64,000 bases of DNA from Pseudomonas sp. HN11 (GCF_021390155.1 NZ_CP089985.1:1499001-1563000); one strand, 5' to 3'. Shown: positions 7,739 to 15,578, numbered from the stretch's first letter. The notes: generated by a model not told the origin, from the letters alone. Numbers and translations are program-made.

Positions 7739-8380
7739 ATGACCCCATCCTTGCTGCTCGCCGTCCTCGCTTCGGGTTTCATCTACGGTATTACACCCGG
7801 CCCGGGCGTACTGGCCGTGTTTGGCATCGGCGCCGCCCGTGGTCGCCGTGCGGGAGCGGGTTTCTTGTGCGGGCATCTGCTGGGGGATGTGGTGTGGTGC
7901 TCCACTGCACTGGTCGCCATCGTTGGCGCGCGGGAAGTGGGCAGCAGCGCCTTTGATGTGCTCGGCGTGCTCAGTGGCCTGTACCTGTTTTGGCTGGGCT
8001 GGCGCGCGATTCGTACCCAGCGTCGCAGCAGCGATGCGCCTCAGGGCGCGGCGCGGCATCCATTCTGGCACGGCATTCTGTTTGGCCTGACCAACCCCAA
8101 GGCGTACCCGGTCGCCGTGGCAACCTTTACGGCATTGTTGTCCAGTCGTGCCGAGTTGCTGACCTGGTCGATGCTGCCGTCTCTGATCCTCCTGAGCTTC
8201 GTCGGCGGCCTGCTGGCCTACGCAATTCTGATCGGGGTGGTGGGCGCCCAGCGGGTGCGCACGGTGTATCAGCGCCATGAAATCCTGATCACCAGACTCT
8301 GCGGCGTGATGTTTATCGGTTTCGCCATCAACGCGCTGGCGCACGCATTGCCTGGCTTGTTTGGCAGCAAATCCGCCTGA
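7739..8380 (+). CDS. LysE/RhtB-family amino-acid exporter
   Basis: A 213-residue inner-membrane protein with about six hydrophobic segments. The N-terminal block GFIYGITPGPGVLAVFGIGAARGRRAG and the later FGLTNPKAYPVAVATFTAL are LysE/RhtB signatures (the NPK motif in the loop before helix 4). Members export amino acids or related metabolites. It follows fosA by 53 bp on the same strand and may be read from the same promoter. The Shine-Dalgarno is weak (GAG only). Substrate unknown. Confidence 0.9.
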   Translation: MTPSLLLAVLASGFIYGITPGPGVLAVFGIGAARGRRAGAGFLCGHLLGDVVWCSTALVAIVGAREVGSSAFDVLGVLSGLYLFWLGWRAIRTQRRSSDAPQGAARHPFWHGILFGLTNPKAYPVAVATFTALLSSRAELLTWSMLPSLILLSFVGGLLAYAILIGVVGAQRVRTVYQRHEILITRLCGVMFIGFAINALAHALPGLFGSKSA

Positions 8381-8428
8381 TTTGATGATGACCGTTCGTC
8401 GCACTGGCGAGTTTTTTCTAAACCTTTG

Positions 8429-8481
8429 CCGCCCTGAAAATTCGAATTGAGGGCGGAGTGTGTTCTCCCGCCCTTATTTTT
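8429..8481 (+). terminator. Possible attenuator: competing GC hairpins with a T-run
   Basis: Three segments can pair in two exclusive ways. CCGCCCT (8429-8435) pairs with AGGGCGG (8450-8456). The same GGGCGG can instead pair with CCGCCC (8468-8473), which is followed by TTATTTTT like an intrinsic terminator. The Shine-Dalgarno GGAGGA of the next gene begins only 6 nt later. It may simply end lysE transcription, or attenuate the DUF4142 gene. Confidence 0.5.
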
Positions 8482-8499
8482 ACCCTGGAGGAACCCATC

Positions 8500-9027
8500 A
8501 TGAGCCGCATGGCTATCCGGTTACGCACCGCCAGTTTCGCGATGCTGCTGGGCCTCGGCGCCAGCAATGCTTTCGCCCAGTCGCCTGCTGAATTCATCGA
8601 GCAGGCTTCGGCTAAAGGTATGGCCGATATCGAAACCAGTCGCATGGCCCACGCCAAGACCTCGTCCCAGGAAATCAAGGACTACACCATTGAGGTGATC
8701 AACGAGCGAACCCTGGCCAATCAGCACCTGGCGGCCATCGCCAAGAAGCTCGACTTGCCGGTAGCACCACGCGAGAAAATCGTTGATAAGGCAGAAACCC
8801 TGATGCCTGAACTCAAGGATGGCGATTCATTCGATGCGGCCTACACCGCGCAGCAAGTGAAGGAAAACGAGGACGCCATTGCGCTGTTCAAACGCGAAGG
8901 TGCGGCCTCGGATGTGCCGGAAATAAAAGCGTTGGTGGATGAGACGCTGCCCAAGTTGGAAGAGCGTCTGCAGAAGGCCCGTGCATTGGCATCGAACTAT
9001 GCCAAAGGCCATCAAGGCGACGGTTGA
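8500..9027 (+). CDS. Periplasmic DUF4142-family protein
   Basis: A 175-residue protein with a signal peptide (about residues 1-27, ending ASNAFAQ) followed by an all-helical DUF4142 domain: QSPAEFIEQASAKGMADIETSRMA, then TSSQEIKDYTIEVINERT and NQHLAAIAKKLDLPV. DUF4142 proteins are ferritin-like four-helix bundles of the periplasm, often induced by stress; the biochemical role is not established. ATG 8500 is supported by GGAGGA 8 nt upstream. A GC-rich possible attenuator lies directly before the ribosome-binding site. Confidence 0.88.
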   Translation: MSRMAIRLRTASFAMLLGLGASNAFAQSPAEFIEQASAKGMADIETSRMAHAKTSSQEIKDYTIEVINERTLANQHLAAIAKKLDLPVAPREKIVDKAETLMPELKDGDSFDAAYTAQQVKENEDAIALFKREGAASDVPEIKALVDETLPKLEERLQKARALASNYAKGHQGDG

Positions 9028-9049
9028 TTGCTTCATTTGAAATGAACAG

Positions 9050-9083
9050 CGGCGGTTGGATGCCCTCCAACCGCCGTTTTTTT
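9050..9083. terminator. Bidirectional intrinsic terminator between convergent genes
   Basis: An 11-bp stem (CGGCGGTTGGA / TCCAACCGCCG) with loop TGCCC, followed by seven T. It ends the DUF4142 gene on the + strand; the minus-strand iron-permease gene ends against it. Confidence 0.9.
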
Positions 9084-9507
9084 ACGCCTGGTTCAAATCG
9101 GTTTTGGTCGGCGCCGCATCGTCGGCAGCCTGGCCACAGCTGCTGTTCAAACTGACGGTCCCCGTGTTGCCGAGGCTGCGGTATTCCTGGCGCAGTTTTT
9201 CCAGTTCTTTGCGGTCCAGGCCATCCAGGCTGAGCACAGCATTTTGGGCGTCCTTGGACACACGCAGCAGTTCATCGATCTTGATGTGCAAGATGTCGTT
9301 GTCGCGGTTCTGCGTGTTCTGGATCAGGAACACCATCAGGAAGGTGATGATGGTGGTCGAGGTGTTGATGATCAGTTGCCAGGTGTCGTTGTAATGGAAA
9401 TACGGCCCGCTCAGGCTCCACGCCAGGATCAACGCCACCGCCGCGTAGAACGTGCGTGGGCTGCCGGCCCAGCGGGACAGGGATTGGGAGACTGCGGAGA
9501 ATTTCAT
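9082..9507 (-). CDS. Low-affinity iron permease family protein
   Basis: A 141-residue membrane protein of the bacterial low-affinity iron permease family (FET4-like Pfam Iron_permease). Two membrane segments (FYAAVALILAWSLSGPYF and QLIINTSTTIITFLMVFLIQNTQNRD) precede the family signature QNTQNRDNDILHIKIDELLR and a cytoplasmic helical tail. Such proteins are annotated for metal import, but the short bacterial versions are poorly tested and may be regulatory. AAGGAAAA lies upstream of ATG 9507. Monocistronic, convergent with the DUF4142 gene. Confidence 0.85.
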   Translation of the reverse strand: MKFSAVSQSLSRWAGSPRTFYAAVALILAWSLSGPYFHYNDTWQLIINTSTTIITFLMVFLIQNTQNRDNDILHIKIDELLRVSKDAQNAVLSLDGLDRKELEKLRQEYRSLGNTGTVSLNSSCGQAADDAAPTKTDLNQA

Positions 9508-9589
9508 GACCGTTTTCCTTGGAAGGGGGTGATGAAGTAATGGACCGCAGGGATTCTTTGAAATTTCTTTTTACATTTGATTTGCGTTG

Positions 9590-10090
9590 TTAGAACGTCA
9601 GTTCGACCTGGCCAGTACCTTCCAAAGCCAGCAAATACTGCTTGGCTTGCAATCCACCTGCAAAGCCGGTCAGTCCGCCCGATGCGCCGATCACCCGATG
9701 GCACGGCGCAATGATCGAGATGGGGTTGCGCCCGTTGGCCGCGCCCACCGCGCGCACGGCTTTCGGGTTGCCGATCTGCTGGGCGATCTGGCTGTAGCTG
9801 CGGGTTTCGCCAAAGGGAATGGTCAGCAAGGCCTGCCAGACTTGTTTCTGGAAGTCAGTGCCGGCGAAGTCCAGTTCCAGATCGAATTGGTTGCGAGTAC
9901 CGGCGAAGTACTCCTGCAACTGACGTTCGGTTTCCCGCAGCACCGGGTTTTCAGGCGCTTCATACAATTCGCCCAGGCGCACACGGTTGGCGCGCTCCGT
10001 TTCCCACAGGATGGCGCTGAGTTTGCCGTTACGCGCCACCAGGGTCAGTTGGCCGACAGGGGAGGGCATGAGCGTGTATTCGTAGGGCAT
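9590..10090 (-). CDS. ogt: Methylated-DNA--protein-cysteine methyltransferase
   Basis: A 166-residue O6-alkylguanine-DNA alkyltransferase of the Ogt/MGMT type. The suicide cysteine is in IIAPCHRVIGASGGLTGFAGG; the helix-turn-helix with the arginine finger is RAVGAANGRNPISI. It transfers O6-alkyl groups from guanine to its own cysteine, repairing DNA directly. Length and domain order (short N-terminal domain plus catalytic domain) match Ogt rather than the Ada fusion. CAGGAG precedes ATG 10090. Confidence 0.95.
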   Translation of the reverse strand: MPYEYTLMPSPVGQLTLVARNGKLSAILWETERANRVRLGELYEAPENPVLRETERQLQEYFAGTRNQFDLELDFAGTDFQKQVWQALLTIPFGETRSYSQIAQQIGNPKAVRAVGAANGRNPISIIAPCHRVIGASGGLTGFAGGLQAKQYLLALEGTGQVELTF

Positions 10091-10169
10091 GAGCGGGCTC
10101 CTGAAGGTGGGTGTGGTGGGAGTTTAGAGCGGCGAGCCTATGGGTAAACCACGTTTCTTGCGGTCAAAT

Positions 10170-10490
10170 TCAACGCTGCCAGTAAAGCCACTCCGAGAGC
10201 GCTGGATAAGCGTATAACCACGCGATGTAACCGAGGGCCATCAACACCGAGGGGGTTGATAGCAACACCGTCGCGAGGAGATTGAGCAACGTGACCAGTA
10301 CCGCCGTCACCTTCAGCCTTGTACTGGCGTACCGAACTGCGAACCAGGCGCCATAGGCTGAAGTCGCAAGGGCTAATAGCACACCCGTCCCCCCCAGCCT
10401 CATCAACGAGATCATCAGCGGCAGGATCAGTACCAGGCCGATCACCTTGTAGGTGGGGTGCCTTGAGTAGCTGGGTTTGACTATGAGCAT
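10170..10490 (-). CDS. Small membrane protein of unknown function
   Basis: A 106-residue hydrophobic protein with about three membrane segments (KVIGLVLILPLMISLMRL, GVLLALATSAYGAWFAV, VTAVLVTLLNLLATVLL) and an aromatic C-terminal end (WLYAYPALSEWLYWQR). I do not recognise the family. AGGAAC lies 9 nt before ATG 10490. It starts 32 bp from the end of a LysR gene on the same strand and could be co-transcribed with it. Confidence 0.7.
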   Translation of the reverse strand: MLIVKPSYSRHPTYKVIGLVLILPLMISLMRLGGTGVLLALATSAYGAWFAVRYASTRLKVTAVLVTLLNLLATVLLSTPSVLMALGYIAWLYAYPALSEWLYWQR

Positions 10491-10522
10491 CTGAGGCGTT
10501 CCTGAGTGAGCATTAGATGGCT

Positions 10523-11440
10523 TTACAATCCGTTATCCGTTTGTGGATATGCAGTCGGCATTTGCTTAATCACTGACGTAAACGCGTCCACTAACGGGCT
10601 ACGCCGCTCTGGGGGGCGAATCAGTAACAACAATTGCGCACGCGCATCCACTTCCGCCAGCGGCCGGTACGTCACACCTTTATTCATCAGACTCTGCGTA
10701 CATTCCGGCACCAATGCCACACCTTGCCCGGCGGCCACCAGCGCAATGATAGACGTGATCTGCCGCCCGGTCGGGCCCGGGCGTAAAGGCTGGCCATGGT
10801 GTCGGTAAAGCTGCTCGATGGACTGGTTGAGCCCCGACCCATAATCCGCCGGAAACAGGATCAACGGGTAGGTACTGAGTTGCGCCAGGTTGACGCTTGG
10901 CTGACCCGCCAATGGGCTCTCACTGGGCACGGCGGCCACCAGCCTTTCTTCGCCCAGGGACAGTGCTTGCACCGCTTCGTCTTGCGGCAACAGGCGACTC
11001 AAGCCGATATCCAGCCGCCCATCCGCCACCTGCGCGCCCAGACTGCCGGAGGAGCATTCCACCAGGGTCAACTGCACATCAGGGAAGCGCTGGGCAAATG
11101 CCTGGATCGCCTGGCTGAACAGGTCCGACAGCGCGATCGAACTCACATACCCCAACGTCAGTTGTCCTGCGGTGCCCGCCGCCAGTTTGCCGGCGATCAC
11201 TTGTGCCAACTCCACCTGTTCCAGCACACCACGGGCGTAGGGCAGGAACGACCGGCCTTGCGCGGTGAGGGTGACCGTACGGCTGGTGCGATCGAACAAC
11301 TTGAAGCCCAGCTCGGTTTCCAGCGCCGATATTTGCCGGGTCAGCGGTGGCTGCGCGAGGTGCAGGCGAATGGCCGCGCGGCCGAAGTGCAGTTCTTCGG
11401 CGACCGTCAGAAAGTAACGCAGCTTGCGTAGGTCGAACAT
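10523..11440 (-). CDS. LysR-family transcriptional regulator
   Basis: A 305-residue LysR regulator of the BenM/CatM/AlsR-like branch. The DNA-binding domain (LRYFLTVAEELHFGRAAIRLHLAQPPLTRQISALE) occupies about residues 1-65, followed by a type 2 periplasmic-binding effector domain (LGYVSSIALSDLFSQAI; GQGVALVPECTQ). It is divergent from two MFS exporter genes across a 95-bp gap, the classic arrangement for a LysR regulator and its target, so it probably controls them in response to an aromatic or antibiotic-like ligand (inference). Confidence 0.92.
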   Translation of the reverse strand: MFDLRKLRYFLTVAEELHFGRAAIRLHLAQPPLTRQISALETELGFKLFDRTSRTVTLTAQGRSFLPYARGVLEQVELAQVIAGKLAAGTAGQLTLGYVSSIALSDLFSQAIQAFAQRFPDVQLTLVECSSGSLGAQVADGRLDIGLSRLLPQDEAVQALSLGEERLVAAVPSESPLAGQPSVNLAQLSTYPLILFPADYGSGLNQSIEQLYRHHGQPLRPGPTGRQITSIIALVAAGQGVALVPECTQSLMNKGVTYRPLAEVDARAQLLLLIRPPERRSPLVDAFTSVIKQMPTAYPQTDNGL

Positions 11441-11535
11441 CCTGGTCCTTGGGTATTGATCGGTCCGAAATCGGTATTGGTTTTAGACCTGCCGGCCATT
11501 CTATAAAGACCTCACAAAATAAAACGAGAGGTTTC

Positions 11536-12699
11536 ATGAAACCGCGCCTGCATTGTGCCCGTCTTGCCCTGTTCCTGTGTGGTTGCGCGGCGTTTCTCAA
11601 CCTGTACGCCACCCAGAGCATCCTGCAGACCTTTGCTGCGCAGTTTCAGATCAGCGCCAAGGCAGCGGGGTGGAGTATTACGGTGACGACCTTGGCCGTG
11701 GCGATCACTGCGCCCTTTGTCAGCCGACTGACCGGACGCTTCGAGCAACGCACGGTGATCAGCGTGGCGGCGTTGTTGCTGGCGGTGCCGGCGTTGATGA
11801 CCGCCTATGCCGACAGCTTTGCCGAGGTGCTGGTGTGGCGGTTTGTCGAAGGCATGTTGATTCCGATGGTGTTTGCCACCAGCGTGGCGTATATCGGCGA
11901 CCGCTGGAGCGGCGGAACGGTCACGGAGGTCACCAGCCTTTACGTGGCTGGGACGGTGTTGGGTGGGTTTGCCGGGCGCTTCGTCACGGGTGTGATCACG
12001 GAGTACGTGGGCTGGCGCGAATCCTTTGAATTGCTCGCGGTGCTGAGTCTGATGGTGGGTGGTTTTATTCAGTTCTTGTTGCCGGTCAGCCGCGCACGAC
12101 CCGTAAGGGTAGAGACTTCGTTCTCGACGGTTTTTCGCAAACCTTTATTGGCCGCCTATGCGGTAGGCTTTTGCGTGCTGTTTTCCCAGGTAGCGGTGTT
12201 TACCTACGCAGGTTTGTATCTCGGATTACCGCCTTTCAGCATGGGGCCTGCTGCGTTGGGCACGCTGTACATGGTGTTCCTGCTGGCGCTGATCGTGATC
12301 CCTATCGCTGGCCGCCTCAGCAAGGCCCGGCCACATGCTGAACTGCTGAGCGTGGCTGCGGTGCTGGGTATTGCCGGTTCCGCGCTGACGCTGTTGCCCT
12401 CTTTGTGGTGCATTGTTGCAGGCCTTTCGCTCAGTTCGACTGGCGTGTTCCTGGCCCAGGCGGCGGCCAACGCATTCACCACCGCGACCGCAGGTGACAA
12501 CAAAGCAGGCGCCGTGGGCGTGTACCTCACCTGTTACTACCTGGGCGGCAGTTGCGGTGCGATTGTCCCTGCGTTGATCTGGGAGCGTTGGGGCTGGGCC
12601 GGGTGTGTGGTGCTGATTATCGCCTTACAGGTGTTGACCTTGTTTATCGCGCTCACTGGCTGGAAGCCCGTTAAACCTCAACTGATCCCGACGTCATGA
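11536..12699 (+). CDS. MFS transporter (YnfM/AraJ-like exporter)
   Basis: A 387-residue, 12-helix MFS protein. The N-terminus CGCAAFLNLYATQSILQTFAAQF is typical of the YnfM-type drug:H+ exporters, with SRLTGRFEQRTVI as loop 2/3. ATG 11536 is supported by GAGAGG upstream; longer upstream in-frame starts would run through the divergent promoter. The stop overlaps the next start (ATGA), so it is translationally coupled to a second, unrelated MFS gene. Probable target of the divergent LysR regulator. Substrate unknown. Confidence 0.88.
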   Translation: MKPRLHCARLALFLCGCAAFLNLYATQSILQTFAAQFQISAKAAGWSITVTTLAVAITAPFVSRLTGRFEQRTVISVAALLLAVPALMTAYADSFAEVLVWRFVEGMLIPMVFATSVAYIGDRWSGGTVTEVTSLYVAGTVLGGFAGRFVTGVITEYVGWRESFELLAVLSLMVGGFIQFLLPVSRARPVRVETSFSTVFRKPLLAAYAVGFCVLFSQVAVFTYAGLYLGLPPFSMGPAALGTLYMVFLLALIVIPIAGRLSKARPHAELLSVAAVLGIAGSALTLLPSLWCIVAGLSLSSTGVFLAQAAANAFTTATAGDNKAGAVGVYLTCYYLGGSCGAIVPALIWERWGWAGCVVLIIALQVLTLFIALTGWKPVKPQLIPTS

Positions 12700-13862
12700 A
12701 CGACACCTCAAACCGCCGCCGTACCTTGATCGCCGGCTGCAGCGCCCATGCCGTGCATGATGGTCTTACCGATGTCATCTACGTGTTATTGCCGATCTGG
12801 CAGGCGCAGTTCGCGCTGTCCTACGCCCAGCTCGGACTGTTACGCGGTGCTTATTCCGGGATGATGGCAGTGTTCCAACTCATAGCCAGTCGCGCCGCGA
12901 AACGCTGGGGCCGTGTATCGATGCTGGTGGGCGGCACAGCACTTGCCGGTATGGCGTTCTTGCTGGTGGGCCAAGCCACTGGGCTGTTGATGTTACTGCT
13001 GGGACTTCTGTTAGGTGGCTTGGGCGCCAGCACCCAGCACCCGCTGGCCTCTTCGATGATCAGCGACGCCTACGAGGGCGGTGGCGGAATCAAGCAGGCA
13101 CTGTCCCAGTACAACTTTTCCGGCGATATCGGCAAAACCCTGATTCCGGGTTTGGTTGGTCTGCTGCTCACCGTCATCAGCTGGCGTGCCAGCGCGACGT
13201 TGCTGGGGTTGCTCGGCTTGGCGGCGGCGGGGCTGCTGTGGTGGTTGGTTCCCACGCAGGTGTCCAAATCCACCTCTACAAAAAACACCAAATCCTTCGG
13301 CGGAAGTGGCTCTGTCACCGGCCTGCGCGCCTTGATTCTCACCGGCACCCTCGACAGTGCCGTGCGTATGGGTTTTCTGACCTTCCTGCCATTTCTGCTG
13401 CAAGCGAAAGGCGCGGGCACTGCCGGTATCGGCCTGGCCCTGACGCTGTTGTTTATCGGTGGCGCATTCGGCAAATTGCTCTGCGGTTACCTGGGGGCGC
13501 GCATCGGCATGATGAAAACCGTGTGGCTGACGGAAACCAGCACCGCGTTGCTGATTGTTGCCGCCGTGTATTTGTCACTGAGCGGGTTGATGGCGATGCT
13601 GCCGTTACTGGGCCTGGTGCTCAACGGTACGTCTTCGGTGCTGTACGGTGCCGTGCCTGAACTGGCGGGCGCGGGGAAGCGAGAGCAGGCGTTTGCGGTG
13701 TTCTACACTGGCACCATCGGTGGTGGTGCGCTGGCGCCGGTGGTGTTCGGCGGGGTGGGGGATGCGTTGGGCGTGTCGGTGGCGGTGATGGTATTGGCGG
13801 GGGTGTTGCTAGTGACGTTGCCGTTGGCGTGGGTGGTGCGGCGGGGCTTCGAGCTCAAATAA
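12696..13862 (+). CDS. MFS transporter, fosmidomycin-resistance (Fsr)-like
   Basis: A 388-residue MFS protein whose start AHAVHDGLTDVIYVLLPIWQAQF and the block GGLGASTQHPLASSMISDAYEGG resemble the Fsr group of exporters. It is coupled by a 4-bp overlap to the preceding MFS gene; two different MFS proteins in one operon is unusual. Its last 8 bp overlap the end of the convergent antitoxin gene. The Fsr-like label rests on motif resemblance; substrate unproven. Confidence 0.82.
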   Translation: MNDTSNRRRTLIAGCSAHAVHDGLTDVIYVLLPIWQAQFALSYAQLGLLRGAYSGMMAVFQLIASRAAKRWGRVSMLVGGTALAGMAFLLVGQATGLLMLLLGLLLGGLGASTQHPLASSMISDAYEGGGGIKQALSQYNFSGDIGKTLIPGLVGLLLTVISWRASATLLGLLGLAAAGLLWWLVPTQVSKSTSTKNTKSFGGSGSVTGLRALILTGTLDSAVRMGFLTFLPFLLQAKGAGTAGIGLALTLLFIGGAFGKLLCGYLGARIGMMKTVWLTETSTALLIVAAVYLSLSGLMAMLPLLGLVLNGTSSVLYGAVPELAGAGKREQAFAVFYTGTIGGGALAPVVFGGVGDALGVSVAVMVLAGVLLVTLPLAWVVRRGFELK

Positions 13863-14163
13863 TCGAGCGGTCGACCGGATGTCCAGCCCGCGCAAATAGA
13901 TCGATACCGAGGGAGTGGAGTACTTTGAGTACAGTTTCGAAGCGAGGTTTTGCGCCAGGGGCGAATGCCTTGTAAAGGCTCTCACGACCCATGCCCGCTT
14001 CGGCAGCGATCTTTGTCATTCCTCGGGCTTTAGCCACGTAGCCGATGGCGCGAAGAAATTCTTGATTGTCGCCGTCGGCCAGAACCTGAGAGAGGTATTC
14101 ACTGATGGCCTCGTCGCTGTCGAGCAGTTCGGCCATATCAAATGTCGTCAGCGTTTGTTTCAT
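13855..14163 (-). CDS. HigA-type antitoxin (addiction-module antidote)
   Basis: A 102-residue helix-turn-helix antitoxin of the addiction-module antidote family. It begins MKQTLTTFDMAELLDSDEAI, contains the family block FLRAIGYVAKARGMTKIA with AEAGMGRESLYKAF as the DNA-recognition helices, and ends with VLKVLHSLGIDLFAR. ATG 14163 lies 2 bp after the toxin stop and has AAAGAGGT upstream, so it is preferred over a TTG two codons earlier. It neutralises the toxin encoded just upstream and should autorepress the operon. Confidence 0.9.
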   Translation of the reverse strand: MKQTLTTFDMAELLDSDEAISEYLSQVLADGDNQEFLRAIGYVAKARGMTKIAAEAGMGRESLYKAFAPGAKPRFETVLKVLHSLGIDLFARAGHPVDRSII

Positions 14164-14165
14164 GA

Positions 14166-14459
14166 TCAAACCTCTTTTGCCAATTTTTTTGCTCTACGGA
14201 TATCAGTGTCCTGGGAAGACTTGTCACCGCCTACCAGCAAGATGACGATCACCTTACCTCGCAAAGTGAAATAAATTCGATAACCCGAACCAACGTCTAT
14301 CCGCATTTCTGAGATGCCGTTACCTAGTGTCTTGATATCGCCCAGGTTACCCATGCTGGCTCTTTCGATACGTCGACCTATTGCGATCTTTGCTCGTAGG
14401 TCGCGTACTTCTGAACGCCAGTTAATGAAGGCTTGGGTTTGCTGGATCAAATAGCTCAC
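14166..14459 (-). CDS. HigB/RelE-superfamily toxin (addiction-module killer protein)
   Basis: A 97-residue toxin starting at GTG 14459 with GAGG upstream. The compact RelE-like fold signature is visible as DLRAKIAIGRRIERASMGN, GISEMRIDVGSGYRIYF and VIVILLVGGDKSSQDTDI, ending in a lysine-rich helix. Family members cut mRNA, usually on the ribosome. It precedes its antitoxin (toxin-first order). Both partners look intact, unlike the ParDE pair at 6.9 kb. Confidence 0.9.
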   Translation of the reverse strand: MSYLIQQTQAFINWRSEVRDLRAKIAIGRRIERASMGNLGDIKTLGNGISEMRIDVGSGYRIYFTLRGKVIVILLVGGDKSSQDTDIRRAKKLAKEV

Positions 14460-14480
14460 AGGACCTCGCGTGGCCTAACT

Positions 14481-14496
14481 GTATCCAAGTGGATAC
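14481..14496. promoter_or_regulatory. Palindromic operator candidate of the HigBA module
   Basis: The perfect inverted repeat GTATCC-AAGT-GGATAC lies 22 bp upstream of the toxin start, in the position of the autoregulatory operator bound by HigA-type antitoxins. Sequence observed, function inferred. Confidence 0.55.
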
Positions 14497-14699
14497 TTGC
14501 TGGCAATAGGAATGGCAGATGGCGAAGGCTGGGGAGGATGCGTGGGGAGCGCTTCGGTTTCAAACGTTCTTGAAGGTTTTCCTGTTGCCAAAATTTGCAG
14601 TGGCAGTTCGGGGATAGAGGCTGTATTCGAACCTTGCGGCATTGCCTACACAACCATCAGAATCGTCCGAGTTGTGCGTCTTGGGCGACCTCTTTAAGG

Positions 14700-14910
14700 T
14701 TCGTCTGCCGCTGCCCATCAGCGGTCGGGTTTAGTAGCCCGTTGAAAATTTATCCGGCGTACGGCTGTCCTTACCGTCAGGCACTTTCATGCCTGTGCTT
14801 ATTGGTAGCTGTACGTAGGGCGTCTTCGGGCGCGCCGGTTTTTTCGGATGAATTTTCCCGGTCTACTAACCTGCGTACAGCTGCCACCCTAACCCATTGG
14901 GTGGTGGTCC
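14700..14910 (+). ncRNA. Structured leader RNA with a possible pseudoknot, upstream of a DUF6124 gene
   Basis: A dense set of complementary segments. GGTTTAGTAG (14728-14737) pairs with CTACTAACC (14863-14871, one bulge). AGCTGTACG (14807-14815) pairs perfectly with CGTACAGCT (14874-14882). The second helix crosses the first, so together they form a pseudoknot or exclude each other. Inside are AGGCA/TGCCT around 14779-14794 and a UUCG-capped GC hairpin at about 14818-14837. CCACCC/GGGTGG (14885-14904) closes the 3' side, followed by the ribosome-binding site. I believe related leaders occur before other small DUF genes in pseudomonads, but cannot check. Likely a cis-regulatory RNA. Confidence 0.55.
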
Positions 14911-14927
14911 TTACCGAGGATCAACAG

Positions 14928-15167
14928 ATGTGTAATGACTCATGTAATCCATCCGTAAAACTGTTCAGCGTCCGTCCCGAAGCCAACACCGAAGCACTGC
15001 TCGCCAACGCCTACGAAACCATCGCCGGCGCGGGAGCCATGACCAATGAGTTCGCCGAAACCCTGCCTTCCCAACAGCGCTACCTGGCCCTTGCGATTCA
15101 GCAAATGATCGAGTTGGGGCTGATGCTGGTGGAGGCGGCGCAGGACCGCGTGGATCAAGTCGCCTAG
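14928..15167 (+). CDS. DUF6124-family small protein
   Basis: A 79-residue soluble protein. The body (SVRPEANTEALLANAYETIA, then NEFAETLPSQQRYLALAI and QQMIELGLMLVEAA) is the helical DUF6124/DUF3077-like module common in Pseudomonas, with no known function. ATG 14928 has GAGGA 8-9 nt upstream; the N-terminus (MCNDSCNPS) is cysteine-rich. It lies directly behind the structured leader, which probably controls its expression. Confidence 0.75.
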   Translation: MCNDSCNPSVKLFSVRPEANTEALLANAYETIAGAGAMTNEFAETLPSQQRYLALAIQQMIELGLMLVEAAQDRVDQVA

Positions 15168-15316
15168 GTCACTTGGCGCACTGAATAGGCTTGCCTTCCC
15201 AGGCCGCCCATACCAAGGGGGAGGGGAGCCAAAAAATTCCAGATGCTACAGGGACGAGGCCAGCGTAAACGGAATGCGCAATGCGCCGATCGGTCCTTCC
15301 CGCACATCGCAGCCAT

Positions 15317-15347
15317 AAAAAAACCGGCCATCAAGGACCGGTTTTTT
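15317..15347. terminator. Bidirectional intrinsic terminator
   Basis: AAAACCGG / CCGGTTTT arms with A7 and T6 runs on either side. Lies 48 bp downstream of the minus-strand tRNA gene and 150 bp after the plus-strand DUF6124 gene, so it can end both. Confidence 0.85.
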
Positions 15348-15394
15348 AGGCATTTCCCGTCAAAAGCCAACCTGACGCGAAACGAGAATTTAAG

Positions 15395-15468
15395 TGGAGC
15401 GGGTAGAGGGAATCGAACCCTCGTCGGAAGCTTGGGAAGCTACTGTTCTACCATTAAACTATACCCGC
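15395..15468 (-). tRNA. tRNA-Gly (anticodon CCC)
   Basis: A 74-nt tRNA with encoded CCA. The acceptor stem GCGGGTA/TACCCGC, D-loop AATGGTAGA, anticodon stem-loop GTAGC-TTCCCAA-GCTTC with CCC at the anticodon, and T-arm GAGGGTTCGATTCCCTC are all complete. It reads GGG codons. It closely resembles the E. coli CCC glycine tRNA. No integrase or attachment-site duplication is seen next to it. Confidence 0.97.
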
Positions 15469-15539
15469 TCAGAGCGGCTGACTTTGTACCAGATGTTCGC
15501 TGGGATTTGAAGTTTTTCTTCAAAAATGTGTGGCTTACA

Positions 15540-15565
15540 TGTGGCGAGCAAGCTTGCTCGCCACA
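15540..15565. repeat. Perfect 26-bp palindrome of the pseudomonad REP type
   Basis: TGTGGCGAGCAAG joined to its exact complement. The same core (GTGGCGAG ... CTCGCCAC) recurs at 60885-60914. Such GTGGCGAG palindromes are abundant between genes in fluorescent pseudomonads. It sits 14 bp past the phaG stop and may stabilise or end that transcript. Confidence 0.85.
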
Positions 15566-15578
15566 ATAAATCTTCATT

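Noticed and set aside
15395..15468. Genomic-island attachment site at tRNA-Gly
   Set aside because: No integrase gene and no repeat of the tRNA 3' end was found nearby, and flanking genes look like core genome.
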